Position numbers and translations under genes: made by a program. From positions 8,246 to 45,654 of the forward strand of contig JAFLTY010000020.1 of assembly GCA_022509065.1 (NCBI GenBank): a stretch of 37,409 bases of DNA, read 5' to 3'. This document shows, piece after piece, positions 26,064 to 34,584 of the stretch. How positions within the stretch are numbered: position 1 is the first letter of the stretch; the number at the start of each line of letters is the position of its first letter. The notes beneath the pieces are model-generated. The model saw nothing but the letters and a program-made list of their open reading frames with translations. It was not told the origin of the DNA and did no database searches. This DNA is from Muribaculaceae bacterium (lineage in GTDB: Bacteria; Bacteroidota; Bacteroidia; Bacteroidales; Muribaculaceae).

Positions 26064-27356
26064 ATGTCTTCACAAATAAACCGTCGCGTGTTCGACACTG
26101 TCGTCGAACTCTGGGGAACGCGTGTTCCACTCATGAACATGCGTGACCGTCTTAAACGATACACCTACGGTGACCAATGGGGCGACATCGTCTATGACGA
26201 CAACGGTGTCAGAATCATCGAATCCGAATTGCTTAAACGCTCAGGCCGTCGCCCTGTGTCAAACAATCTGATCAGGCGTCTCGTAAAGGCTGTCATCGGA
26301 CGATACCGCGAAATGGCTGTCAGTAACTTATGGTATGACACACCCGGTACGACTTCCGATATTGTCGCCGATCTCGATGAGCTGGATTGTCGCCTTCTGG
26401 AGGAGTTCCTTATTTCGGGGATGGCCATACAGCGTGTCGCCGATGACGACCCTCTGGCAGGACACATCCCCTGTGTCCGGAACGTCAGTCCCGACAAATT
26501 TTTCTGTAACGCCTTCCGTGACCCGGCGGGAGCCGACATCGACATGGTGGGAATGTTGCATGACATGTCGCCGGCCGAGGTGTTCATGCGCTTTGCCGGT
26601 AAGCGGGGCATGAACAGTCAAAAGCTGGGGCATGTGTTTGAAGCCTCGCGAAACCGTATCAATACTTTACCAAGTGCGCCTGCCGATTTATTTATCGCAG
26701 AACCGGGTCGGTTGCGTGTCATTGAGGTATGGTCGCGCGAGTTCGATAATGCCCGTAACTTGCTTTGGCGCGTCAGGTGGTTCGCTCCCGACGGCACTTT
26801 GCTCGATTCGTACACGTCTCCTTGGGCGCATGGAACTCATCCTTTTGTCGTTAAGTTCTATCCTCTCACCGATGGCGAAATACATTCCTTCGTTGAGGAT
26901 GTGGTCGAACAGCAGCGCTACATCAACCGTATCATCGTTCTTATTGACCGCATAATGTCAACATCTGCCAAAGGTGTGCTTCTTTTCCCAACGTCACAAA
27001 AAGAAAGCAAAATGTCCTGGGAGGAGATATGCAAACGATGGGCAGCCCCGGACGGTGTCATTCCCATAACGGGTAACGGACCGCATATACCCACGCAGGT
27101 CAGTGGAACCAACGGCGATCTTAGTGCCTATCGGCTACTTGAAATGGAACTTAAACTATTTGACCGGACAGCAGGTGTCGGCGCTGCTCTGCTCGGCGAA
27201 GCCGATGGCGAAAGTGCAACTCAGGGTATAGAGAAACTCAGAGCAAAGGTCGAAAACGCTACAATTGCGCTCGCCGACATCTTCTATACCTTCCGGGCTC
27301 ATATACGCCGACGTGATACCAAACTCAATGCCATCTGCTCACCCCGGCAGAAATAG
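26064..27356 (+). CDS. Phage portal-like protein
   Basis: The 430-residue protein follows the layout of tailed-phage portals: an N-terminal RLKRYTYGDQWGD, then RPVSNNLIRRLVKAVIGRYRE, an acidic segment leading to CVRNVSPDKFFCNAFRDP, the wing strands VIEVWSREFDN and WRVRWFAPDGTLLDS, then WAHGTHPFVVKFYPLTDGE, the helix VEDVVEQQRYINRIIVLIDR and the Q/N-rich crown-side helix near GVGAALLGEADGES. Portals form the 12-mer ring at one vertex through which DNA is packed. Many portals are 450-700 residues, so this one is short at the C-terminus. No terminase is found near it. The stop codon lies in the first unit of a 9-base tandem repeat. Confidence 0.7.
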   Translation: MSSQINRRVFDTVVELWGTRVPLMNMRDRLKRYTYGDQWGDIVYDDNGVRIIESELLKRSGRRPVSNNLIRRLVKAVIGRYREMAVSNLWYDTPGTTSDIVADLDELDCRLLEEFLISGMAIQRVADDDPLAGHIPCVRNVSPDKFFCNAFRDPAGADIDMVGMLHDMSPAEVFMRFAGKRGMNSQKLGHVFEASRNRINTLPSAPADLFIAEPGRLRVIEVWSREFDNARNLLWRVRWFAPDGTLLDSYTSPWAHGTHPFVVKFYPLTDGEIHSFVEDVVEQQRYINRIIVLIDRIMSTSAKGVLLFPTSQKESKMSWEEICKRWAAPDGVIPITGNGPHIPTQVSGTNGDLSAYRLLEMELKLFDRTAGVGAALLGEADGESATQGIEKLRAKVENATIALADIFYTFRAHIRRRDTKLNAICSPRQK

Positions 27357-27387
27357 CTAAAATAGCTTTGATAGCTACAATAGCTAT
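27352..27387 (+). repeat. Four tandem 9-base repeats (nATAGCTnn) over the portal stop codon
   Basis: ATAGCT occurs at 27353, 27362, 27371 and 27380, an exact 9-base period. The 9-base step keeps the TAG in the portal reading frame each time, so the natural stop is followed by further in-frame stops (TAG 27363, TGA 27369, TAG 27372, TAG 27381). Confidence 0.85.
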
Positions 27388-27426
27388 CCAACCCCTTTTG
27401 TTAATCCAAAAACATTCACACCAATC

Positions 27427-27783
27427 ATGTCATCAGAAACTTTTCATATTTCAAAAACCGAAATCATCGACACGGTACTGGCTCTTTCGGCACTCCGGGG
27501 TGATGTGACAGGACGTGGCATGCTGCTCGTTGACAACGACAGCGTGGCCTTGGCTGCCGTCCTCAAAACACTCGTGCCAAAATGCCTCACTGAGCATAAC
27601 ATCGAATTTCAGGAGGATGATTCGGGATGGACAATAGGCCCGACGGCCTTTGACAAGAGCGTCTTGGCGGACTATCTCATTTCGGGATTGCTTTTCCGCA
27701 TCACCGCCAACGAAGCATGTCGCCCGAGGCTTCTCCACGAGCCGTTCCCATCTTCATCATCAAAAATACAACCTTTCTTCTGA
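27427..27783 (+). CDS. Small unknown protein, last gene of capsid cassette
   Basis: The 118-residue protein is not recognised. It appears alpha/beta (EIIDTVLALSALRGD, then LAAVLKTLVPKCLTEH, FDKSVLADYLISGLLFRI) with a Ser/Pro-rich end and no signal peptide or membrane segment. By position it might be a head-tail joining or regulatory protein. It follows the portal-like gene after 70 bases and its stop is 35 bases from the convergent endonuclease gene, so it closes the transcription unit. Confidence 0.65.
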   Translation: MSSETFHISKTEIIDTVLALSALRGDVTGRGMLLVDNDSVALAAVLKTLVPKCLTEHNIEFQEDDSGWTIGPTAFDKSVLADYLISGLLFRITANEACRPRLLHEPFPSSSSKIQPFF

Positions 27784-27790
27784 CCTTATA

Positions 27791-27825
27791 GTCTGTTCTC
27801 AACAGACGACAGTCTGTCTTATTTC
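27791..27825 (+). terminator. Possible terminator of the capsid cassette
   Basis: GTCTGTT-CTC-AACAGAC (27791-27807) is a perfect 7-bp hairpin, directly followed by GACAGTCTGTC (27808-27818) and a short TTATTT. It lies between convergent genes and overlaps the end of the endonuclease gene. The T-run is weak. Confidence 0.4.
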
Positions 27826-30254
27826 ACCAAGACGCGTCGTGTCGACTGGCCGACAACCACAATATACAGATTGGGTGCCAGAGAGAAGGTGTGAAGGCCG
27901 GCTTCAAAGTGGCCGTTAACGTAAGTGACTCCGTCGACACCATGTATGGCGATATTGGCAGCCTGTTCCATATTGACGGTCATCATGCCGTTTTCACACC
28001 AGGCATCCCAACCGTGTCCTTTTTCATCGCCGAAACAGATATCCTCAACCGAGGCCTGTCCCGAAACTATGATGTCGTCTATGCATACTCGTTGCCCGTA
28101 AGTCTGGCGTAGTCTCAACCGGACATTACCGGGGCAATGAATGCCAACAGTGTATTGTTTATAGACAATGGTCGATGAGGACGGTGTCGGCAGGTCAAGA
28201 ACAGCGGCTTCTGTCCATGTGTTGCCTCCGTCGCTGGAATAATCTACAGCCACTTTTGCCGAACCGTCCTTGTTGCTCCAAGCGGCCGCCTGTAAGGTGA
28301 CTATACCCATGCCGCCGGACTTGTCGGTGGTCATGGTGGCTGAGCTGTCCGAGTTCTTGCCCAGACGCAGGTAAGATGTACCGCTGTACGCTTCGTCGGC
28401 CGCGCGATAGACGCCGGCGTTCGACAGCGCCCATGTCGCCGCGTTGCCTACATAGGGGGTCGAGGTGTAGTTGCCGGTTTCCTGTCCGGGATTGTCGAAG
28501 TCCTCAACAAATACTGTCTCGTCTTTAACAAGACCGGTCACTTCGGCGTTATCGTAGACATAACTGCCCGCCACAGCCGTGATAGGCGTTGTGAAAGTGC
28601 CTTCCTCATACGACAACAACCGAATATACATGCGGTCTTCGCGAGGATCGACGACAAGATTGGTTCCCCACGACGCCTTGTCCGAACTGAGTTGGAACGG
28701 TGCCTTGACGCTGAAGGTGATATCTGTGAATATGTTTTCGATGTCAAGAAGCAACTCCTCGGCCTCCGATGCCACTCCGGTGCTTGATGTCAACAACAGG
28801 TCGCCGTCATACAGTACCTGAATACTCGGTATGGGCTCGGCTGTCGTTACTGTCATCACGTTCGATGTCGAGTTGACGTTGGTGATATAGAAGCGATATT
28901 GTGTAGCCGGCTCAAGCTCGTCAACAAGACAGCTTTCGGCCTTGGCATTTACCGACCGTGGGTAGGTGTCTATGCTTCGTCCGGTCATATCTTCGACATG
29001 TATGGTGTAGCAACCTTCCGCATCCTCGTCACCGATATACACCCAGTGGGCTATAAACGAGCAATCCGATATGTCGGTGGGCTGAGTGGCCGGCAGACCG
29101 TCTACAGCAGTCACCGTGAGATTCACGCTGACGTCTATGTTGTCCGAGGATGAAGTCAATTTTAGCACTCCGTTGAAAGTGCCGGCTTTCGAAGCCTTCG
29201 CGGTGATGATAAGAGGGGTGCCGTTGTCGCTGTTGACTGCCGATGCCGTCAAGGTCGATGTGTTAAGCGAAAAGACATTGTCCGACTGTGTGATGGTTGC
29301 AGTCACAGCGTTTTTCAATGCGGTACCTTTTACATTGAGCGTATATGTTCGCGCCACGCCTACCGATACTGTGCCAAGGCTTGCGGTGCTATTGTTCACC
29401 GGTGTATTGATGGCAGCTTTGGCGGCGCTTCCCGAAGTCCATCCCGACGTTTTCTTGTCACCCCAAATGTGCTCTACCATATCAGGATTGTCAATAAACG
29501 GGTTGCGGTTGTGTTGGTAAGAGTACACAGCGTCGTTGCGAGCTATCTCTTTGGCGCTTACCGGGTCTTGGCGATGCCATTTCAGTAATAACTCTACAGC
29601 CCATGTGGTGAACGCCGGATAAGCGTTGCCGGCAAGCATAGGAGAGTCCCATGTCGATATGCGATCGTTATATGCAGCTGCCATATAAAAATATGAACGG
29701 GCGAAGTCACCCTTGTACTCATCGTCGGGTTCGAATACTGTCCCTGAGTAGCCGGCGAAGGTTGAAGACCCCAGTCGCCCGAGAGCGCGTACCGAACCGT
29801 TTGAAGCAAGTGTCGTTCCTTTGGAACACTCTCCATAGGGATAGTCGCTGCGCTGTCCGTTAACCTTGCCGTCGGTGGGATATAGATGGAAAGCATCGCT
29901 ATACATCGGCGAAGCATCGTTAAACCAGCTCTTCGGCATGGAGTGCTCGCGGTTATAACAGTCACCGACATTCTTGTAATTGCCGCATTGGTCATTGCCG
30001 GGAGTCCACTCCTTGGTAGAATACATATCCCACAGTTTACCGTTGGACTTGGCATCGGTAGTTTTGAACACATCCCACAAACCGTTATAACTCACCACGC
30101 TGGGATTACCGACCACATTTTTAAGCGCTGTCAGTAACGCCGCGCCGCTTTTGTTCTCACACGAACTATAATAGTTGGCAGGTGCGGCCGCATTCAATCC
30201 TGCATAGCTCAATATAACGGCTATCGCACTCAGGGTTGTTCTGATTTTTTTCAT
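27819..30254 (-). CDS. Secreted endonuclease I family protein with C-terminal beta domains
   Basis: The 811-residue protein starts with a signal peptide. Residues ~25-275 are an EndA/endonuclease I domain: YNGLWDVFKTTDA, then GDCYNREHSMPKSWFND with the catalytic His of the beta-beta-alpha-metal site, YPTDGKVNGQRSDYPYGE, DFARSYFYMAAAYND and the QHNRNPFIDNPDMVEHIWG end. These nucleases cut DNA (and RNA) extracellularly or in the periplasm to scavenge nucleotides. The rest holds Ig-like and choice-of-anchor beta domains (the pattern VFVEDFDNPGQE near residue 580 and VCIDDIIVSG near 730) and a sorting-domain-like tail ending RRVLVK. It is preceded by cytidine deaminase 46 bases away, which fits nucleotide salvage. 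Confidence 0.9.
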   Translation of the reverse strand: MKKIRTTLSAIAVILSYAGLNAAAPANYYSSCENKSGAALLTALKNVVGNPSVVSYNGLWDVFKTTDAKSNGKLWDMYSTKEWTPGNDQCGNYKNVGDCYNREHSMPKSWFNDASPMYSDAFHLYPTDGKVNGQRSDYPYGECSKGTTLASNGSVRALGRLGSSTFAGYSGTVFEPDDEYKGDFARSYFYMAAAYNDRISTWDSPMLAGNAYPAFTTWAVELLLKWHRQDPVSAKEIARNDAVYSYQHNRNPFIDNPDMVEHIWGDKKTSGWTSGSAAKAAINTPVNNSTASLGTVSVGVARTYTLNVKGTALKNAVTATITQSDNVFSLNTSTLTASAVNSDNGTPLIITAKASKAGTFNGVLKLTSSSDNIDVSVNLTVTAVDGLPATQPTDISDCSFIAHWVYIGDEDAEGCYTIHVEDMTGRSIDTYPRSVNAKAESCLVDELEPATQYRFYITNVNSTSNVMTVTTAEPIPSIQVLYDGDLLLTSSTGVASEAEELLLDIENIFTDITFSVKAPFQLSSDKASWGTNLVVDPREDRMYIRLLSYEEGTFTTPITAVAGSYVYDNAEVTGLVKDETVFVEDFDNPGQETGNYTSTPYVGNAATWALSNAGVYRAADEAYSGTSYLRLGKNSDSSATMTTDKSGGMGIVTLQAAAWSNKDGSAKVAVDYSSDGGNTWTEAAVLDLPTPSSSTIVYKQYTVGIHCPGNVRLRLRQTYGQRVCIDDIIVSGQASVEDICFGDEKGHGWDAWCENGMMTVNMEQAANIAIHGVDGVTYVNGHFEAGLHTFSLAPNLYIVVVGQSTRRVLVK

Positions 30255-30300
30255 GATGGTTAATCTATTCTTCCTTCGGAGGCTCTACGTCCCCGTTGTC

Positions 30301-30774
30301 TTAAAATTCAGTGAAAGCCAAAGGTAACAACGTTTTAAGCGAAGGCAATCGGTACACCTTGTCACGTCCTGCAAGTAACACTTTTACCGGATGTCCGGCG
30401 AGCGTCTCATACTCGAGTAACGACTGGCGACATGACCCGCAAGGCGGGATAGGATCGTTGACAAACTCTCCGTCGGTGCCCCGTGCAGCTATGGCCACGC
30501 AACGAAAGTCAGTATTAGGATACTGGGCATGCGCATAAAAGCACGCCGACCGTTCGGCACAGGTGCCAGACGAAAAAGCGGCGTTTTCCTGATTTGACCC
30601 AGCCACTATCTCTCCGTTGCCGAGCAAGATGGCGGCTCCAACAGAAAAATGACTGTACGGTGCGTAAGACCTGTAAGTTGCCTGACGTGCGGTGTCGACA
30701 AGGATACGTTCCTCTGCTGTCAGCTCCTCGAAGCTTAACTCCTCGACAGGCACAGTGATATTAATTGTCTTCAT
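30301..30774 (-). CDS. cdd: Cytidine deaminase
   Basis: The 157-residue protein is slightly longer than the usual ~130-residue tetrameric cytidine deaminase but complete. It converts cytidine and deoxycytidine to uridine forms in pyrimidine salvage. The zinc site is clear: CAERSA (Cys and the proton-shuttling Glu) and PPCGSCRQ with two Cys. The substrate motif GSNQENAAF precedes it, as does the YSHFSVGAAI segment. It is upstream of a secreted endonuclease, an arrangement consistent with using nucleic acids released outside the cell. A promoter about 170 bases upstream gives a long 5' leader. Confidence 0.96.
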   Translation of the reverse strand: MKTINITVPVEELSFEELTAEERILVDTARQATYRSYAPYSHFSVGAAILLGNGEIVAGSNQENAAFSSGTCAERSACFYAHAQYPNTDFRCVAIAARGTDGEFVNDPIPPCGSCRQSLLEYETLAGHPVKVLLAGRDKVYRLPSLKTLLPLAFTEF

Positions 30775-31090
30775 GGTCTATCCATTAATTGTTTATGTAA
30801 TCTATCCTTTTCTTATGGACATGATATATCACTTTATTGGGGTTATTATCCATCCCTGATTGTTGAGATGATTTTACCCTGCTGATAGTGAAAAAACCTA
30901 TCGGCATTGAAAATCGACAGGTATATCGTGAGTATGCCCACAAATTTACACAAAAACGCCGAAAGTTACAATAATCCACAATGACACAAACGTTCAAGCA
31001 CACAAACACACCTGCTTTCAACACTGGTTTTGTTCAGTGTTCGCAAAATAGCATATGCGTGGACGAGATACCCCGGAGGTATAATAACGA
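30775..31090. other. Intergenic region upstream of cdd, no gene
   Basis: These 316 bases contain the cdd promoter (30941-30971) and a ~160-base leader. A small imperfect inverted repeat (ACCTATCG / CGACAGGT) lies in the leader, and a 7-bp hairpin AACACTG/CAGTGTT is at 31020-31041, near the end of the neighbouring FKBP operon. No open frame here looks coding. Confidence 0.6.
30941..30971 (-). promoter_or_regulatory. Bacteroidales promoter for cdd-endonuclease
   Basis: On the minus strand TTG (30971-30969), 20 bases, then TAAATTTG (30948-30941). The predicted start near 30935 leaves a leader of about 160 bases before ATG 30774, long for this genome. Confidence 0.65.
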
Positions 31091-32377
31091 TTAAGGGTTG
31101 GTGGGGAGGATTTCGATGTCGAAGACGATGGTTTCCATGGGGCCGATGTCCAGTCTGGGCATGCCGTGGCCGCGATAGCCAAGGCTACCGGGTATCCAAA
31201 ATGTGGCTTTGTCACCCTCACGTAACATTCGGAGCCCTTCCTGCAAGCCGGGTACCACGCGGTTTATAATCATAGTCGCTTTGTCCTTGGACTCAAAGAC
31301 TTTGCCGTCAAGGTGTTTGCCGGTGTAGGCCAGCGACACTGTTTTGGCTTCGCCGACAGGTTCGCCGTCGCCTTGATGACGAATGACATACATTAGTCCC
31401 GACTCAGTCTTGACTATGCCCGGAGTTTCGTTGGCAATACGGGTCATTAGTGCCTCACCTGTCTTGATGTTTTGGATAGCTTCGTCAGTAGCGGCCATCT
31501 GAGCGTCCTCGCGATCGAAATGAGCATTGTTCACCTCCGAGATGATAGCGTTGAGTGTCTCTGAGTCAATGCGCAGTTGCGCGTCATCAACATTTCCGGC
31601 AGTCATGTACTCCTTCATGGAAGCCAGGAGGGTTTCGGGACGTACATTGACACCTTTTTTCTCTACGACGGCAATCTGTTGTGCGAGCATAGCTCCGTTG
31701 TACACGCCGGCGTAGTACGCTTCCGGGTGGTCGGACAGCGCAACGGTACGGAATCCGCGCAGGAAAGCTGGAAGATCATACTGACGTCCTTCGTTGTTTT
31801 GGAAGTTGTATAAATCCTGCGATACTTTCGCTGATATCATGTCGGCATAAAGGCTTTCTATGCTGTCGGCAAGAGCCTTCGAGCCCTTCGATGAAGACGT
31901 GTTCATCGCTCTGGTAGCCAATGCCATGTATTGTTGGCTTACATCGTACGATGTATCGGCGTGGATGGAGTCTTCGGTATTGATGTTCTGTTCGATCATA
32001 TCGACGAGTCTTTTTCGGTCGATAGGTAATCCGGCTTGTGTCAGTGGGTCGATATCCTGGTTGACCTGCACTCCCAAGGACAGTCCGAAGACGTATGCAA
32101 GGGGATGACGTCGGTCGAAAACCGTTGCCATACCGTTAAGAAACTCGTCGGCGCTAAACGTGGAGTCGCGTTGAGCCCGATAATGCTCTATCTCATAAAG
32201 AAAGCGAGCTCCCTGAACTTTGCCAAGGAGGGTGGCGATAGAGTCTGAGCGCGGAGTGTAAGTGGCGGTGTCGGGACCCTCGTCGGCGTTCCCCCCTCCG
32301 CATGTTGCCATTGACAGGCAGAAAAAGAGTGCAACAATAGCTGTTGCACTCCGTTGTGTAGCTGTGAATTTTTTCAT
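31091..32377 (-). CDS. FKBP-type peptidyl-prolyl isomerase lipoprotein with FKBP-N domain
   Basis: The 428-residue protein has a lipoprotein signal (lipobox region LSMATC, Cys26, followed by GGG). Two stretches of FKBP-N-like dimerisation helices follow, and then a catalytic FKBP domain at the C-terminus (SLAYTGKHLDGKVFES, VVPGLQEGLRMLREGDKATFWIP, TIVFDIEIL). Such proteins (FkpA/Mip-like) act as chaperones and prolyl isomerases in the periplasm or at the outer membrane. It is 33 bases after another FKBP lipoprotein gene and probably the last gene of the operon from 35097. It is longer than typical FkpA (~270 residues) because of the N-terminal region. Confidence 0.92.
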   Translation of the reverse strand: MKKFTATQRSATAIVALFFCLSMATCGGGNADEGPDTATYTPRSDSIATLLGKVQGARFLYEIEHYRAQRDSTFSADEFLNGMATVFDRRHPLAYVFGLSLGVQVNQDIDPLTQAGLPIDRKRLVDMIEQNINTEDSIHADTSYDVSQQYMALATRAMNTSSSKGSKALADSIESLYADMISAKVSQDLYNFQNNEGRQYDLPAFLRGFRTVALSDHPEAYYAGVYNGAMLAQQIAVVEKKGVNVRPETLLASMKEYMTAGNVDDAQLRIDSETLNAIISEVNNAHFDREDAQMAATDEAIQNIKTGEALMTRIANETPGIVKTESGLMYVIRHQGDGEPVGEAKTVSLAYTGKHLDGKVFESKDKATMIINRVVPGLQEGLRMLREGDKATFWIPGSLGYRGHGMPRLDIGPMETIVFDIEILPTNP

Positions 32378-32410
32378 GATGTGGTTTTATTGCCCAATCG
32401 GCACTTATTC

Positions 32411-32992
32411 TTACTTAGCGATATCCACAATCTCGATATCAAAAATCAGATTGGAGTTAGCGGCAATTCCGGCTTGTGGAATGGCGCGTGGGCCGTAAGC
32501 GAGATCCGAAGGAAGATAAAGAGTGGCTTTACCGCCTTTGCCGAGCATGCGAATACCTTCGCCAAAGCCGGGAACAACCTGGTTGGGTTGGAAAGTAGCG
32601 GGTTGGCCACGGTCGTACGATGAATCGAACACAGTGCCATCGGTAAGGGTACCGCGGTAGTGTACTGTGACGGGGGTGTTTTCACCGGCGCGTGTCGCGT
32701 CGCCTGGTTTCTCAATGACAATACCGAGTCCGGAGGGGGTAATCGTCACATTTTTTGGCATCCACGAAGGGATAGCTTCGTTTGAAGACACCTTTTCAAC
32801 AGCTTCAGTGACTTGTTCGCTGACAACTTCGGCCACTTCTTCGGCAGTTTGGGAGAGGGTTTGTTCCTCTTGTTGGCTGACGGCGTCGTTGGTCATGTCT
32901 TCGTTATTGGTTGTGGATTCCTTGTCGTTACCCGAGCATGCGGCCAGAGCGGCTGTCATTGTTGCGAGGGCTATGATTTTGATTTTATTCAT
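32411..32992 (-). CDS. FKBP-type peptidyl-prolyl isomerase lipoprotein
   Basis: The 193-residue protein has a clear lipoprotein signal (AALAACSGN, Cys19), a Glu/Thr/Val-rich acidic linker (about residues 25-75) and a single FKBP catalytic domain: VTVHYRGTLTDGTVFDSSYDR-like strand (split here as VHYRGTLTDGTVFDSS), then VVPGFGEGIRML, LAYGPRAIPQ and SNLIFDIEIVDI. These core residues are intact, so activity is likely. There is no FKBP-N domain, so it may work as a monomer or with its neighbours. Confidence 0.93.
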   Translation of the reverse strand: MNKIKIIALATMTAALAACSGNDKESTTNNEDMTNDAVSQQEEQTLSQTAEEVAEVVSEQVTEAVEKVSSNEAIPSWMPKNVTITPSGLGIVIEKPGDATRAGENTPVTVHYRGTLTDGTVFDSSYDRGQPATFQPNQVVPGFGEGIRMLGKGGKATLYLPSDLAYGPRAIPQAGIAANSNLIFDIEIVDIAK

Positions 32993-33086
32993 CGTTATCT
33001 TTTTATGTGTTAAGGTCTGATTAAAAATGGTTTTTTATTTAACCTATTGATAGTGAATTGTTTCGGAAAGAATTATTGGAAGTGCA

Positions 33087-33719
33087 TCAAAAAGGTTGAA
33101 TTTCCGATTCGTCCATCGAGGAAGGTGAGGATGTTTCATTATCGACTGCAACTTCGACGACATTTGTCTCCTCTTCAAAGACATCAAGACTGTCTGTGGG
33201 TATCACGCCATCGACCTCCTCGACTACCATAACTTCGTCGACTTCGCCACGGCGCATCTGCTCGCGTTTTTCAAGGATGCGGTCTATTGTCTGATAGAGA
33301 TCCTGCACTTCTTTGTAAACCAAAGCGTATTCAACCTGATTCATGTCAAAGTCCTGTAAATAGTTGCGGAACTGGCGCATGAAAAGGTCGCGGTTGACGT
33401 TGACTCCTTCGGCTTCCATGTTTGTGAACTGTTCAGCCATGCGTATAGCGGCGCGTATGCCCATGAGCTTGGCCGGAGTGTATTTGTGGCCGGCGATGAG
33501 TTGGTATCCTTCAATGTATTCGTCGATAGATGGAAGATAACGAACCTCGTCTTGCAGGTTGATACCCATAAACTTGCCAAGAGCTACCGACAGCGAGTCG
33601 CATGTCTGCTTGCTTACGATAGTGTCATTATCTACACATTTGTCATTGCAACCGCCGCATGATGTGGAGAGGGTGGCGAATCCGGCAATCACTGCTATGC
33701 CAAGTAGAAATTTTTTCAT
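33087..33719 (-). CDS. Lipoprotein with FKBP-N-like domain only
   Basis: The 210-residue protein has a lipobox-like LSTSCGG (Cys21) followed by more Cys (CGGCNDKC). The middle is the helical FKBP-N pattern (SLSVALGKFMG, then SIDEYIEGYQLIAGHKYTPAKLMGIRAAIRMAEQF), but the FKBP catalytic domain is missing. The C-terminus is acidic and Val/Glu-rich. This may be a dimerisation or chaperone subunit that partners the two downstream FKBP lipoproteins. Family assignment is by pattern; the role is inferred from gene order. Confidence 0.7.
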   Translation of the reverse strand: MKKFLLGIAVIAGFATLSTSCGGCNDKCVDNDTIVSKQTCDSLSVALGKFMGINLQDEVRYLPSIDEYIEGYQLIAGHKYTPAKLMGIRAAIRMAEQFTNMEAEGVNVNRDLFMRQFRNYLQDFDMNQVEYALVYKEVQDLYQTIDRILEKREQMRRGEVDEVMVVEEVDGVIPTDSLDVFEEETNVVEVAVDNETSSPSSMDESEIQPF

Positions 33720-33812
33720 TGTCAGAATTTTTAAGTTTGTATGTTAATTTCTTGATTGATATATCTTTTGTAAAAAAGAGTGTAATTTTTTATTGAAATC
33801 GAATATGTTGGG

Positions 33813-34550
33813 TTAGTCCTCGAGTTCGGAGGGATGTTTGGCGTAATATTGTTCAAGCAGATGATGCAAATCGAACCAATACTGTCGCGTACCTTCCGAA
33901 TCGGGCAGCTGTACGGTAACGCATTCATAGTAAGGTTCTTGGAATTCCTGATTAACCACAGTAACCCCCGAGAGGTTGAAGTAATCGAACTCGTGCGACG
34001 GATCGACCACCACAAAGGCATGTTCGGTGTCTGCCCCCGTTCCCGAACGCGATATGGTGAGTAACAGGTGGTCGAGCTTGTGTTTCCATATACGGGCGAG
34101 ATTTTGTTTGCCCGACTGTTCGTAGGCATACACCAGGTACATGAGCTGTCGCAAGTGCAAGGGATTATTTGCCAGTGATTTTTCAGCGAGATCCTTTATC
34201 TGTGACTTCTCGTTACGCGACAAAGTGCCGTGTTTGTAGTAGAGGGGCTCTGTGGCTTTCAGCCTGTCGGCAAAGGGATAAGGTCGGTAGGGATTATAGT
34301 CCTCCTGAAACATCGAACCGTAGTACAGGTAATGGTACCCGTCATCGGTCATTGTGGTGTCGTTGCTGTAGAAAGACTTAAGGAGTTTGGGGTAATAATA
34401 CTCTGAGTCGGGATTGGTTGTCTCAGCGCGTATTACCTCGAAATTGGGATGAGTAGGTGTTGTCTTGGTCGCCGCCATCAAACGTGTCGGCATCGACAGA
34501 GCGATTCCGGCTGCTAAAACTATAAAGAAGAGCAATTTCTTACTTTTCAT
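33813..34550 (-). CDS. DUF4919 family secreted protein
   Basis: The 245-residue protein has a signal peptide (KKLLFFIVLAAGIALS then MPTRLMAA). The mature part matches the DUF4919 style seen in Bacteroidota: HPNFEVIRAETTNPDSEYYY, YLYYGSMFQEDYNPYRP and a C-terminal GTRQYWFDLHHLLEQYY. The central helices resemble TPR-like repeats. Function unknown. It sits 93 bases upstream of the FKBP-N-only gene and 34 bases after the membrane-protein gene, probably in the same transcript. Confidence 0.72.
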   Translation of the reverse strand: MKSKKLLFFIVLAAGIALSMPTRLMAATKTTPTHPNFEVIRAETTNPDSEYYYPKLLKSFYSNDTTMTDDGYHYLYYGSMFQEDYNPYRPYPFADRLKATEPLYYKHGTLSRNEKSQIKDLAEKSLANNPLHLRQLMYLVYAYEQSGKQNLARIWKHKLDHLLLTISRSGTGADTEHAFVVVDPSHEFDYFNLSGVTVVNQEFQEPYYECVTVQLPDSEGTRQYWFDLHHLLEQYYAKHPSELED

Positions 34551-34584
34551 CCCTTTTTTGTTTTAGGTTGCGGTTACTAAACGC

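Noticed and set aside
23728-27783. Capsid cassette as a recent intact prophage
   Set aside because: No integrase, terminase, tail or lysis gene, no flanking attachment repeats seen, and host-like base composition.
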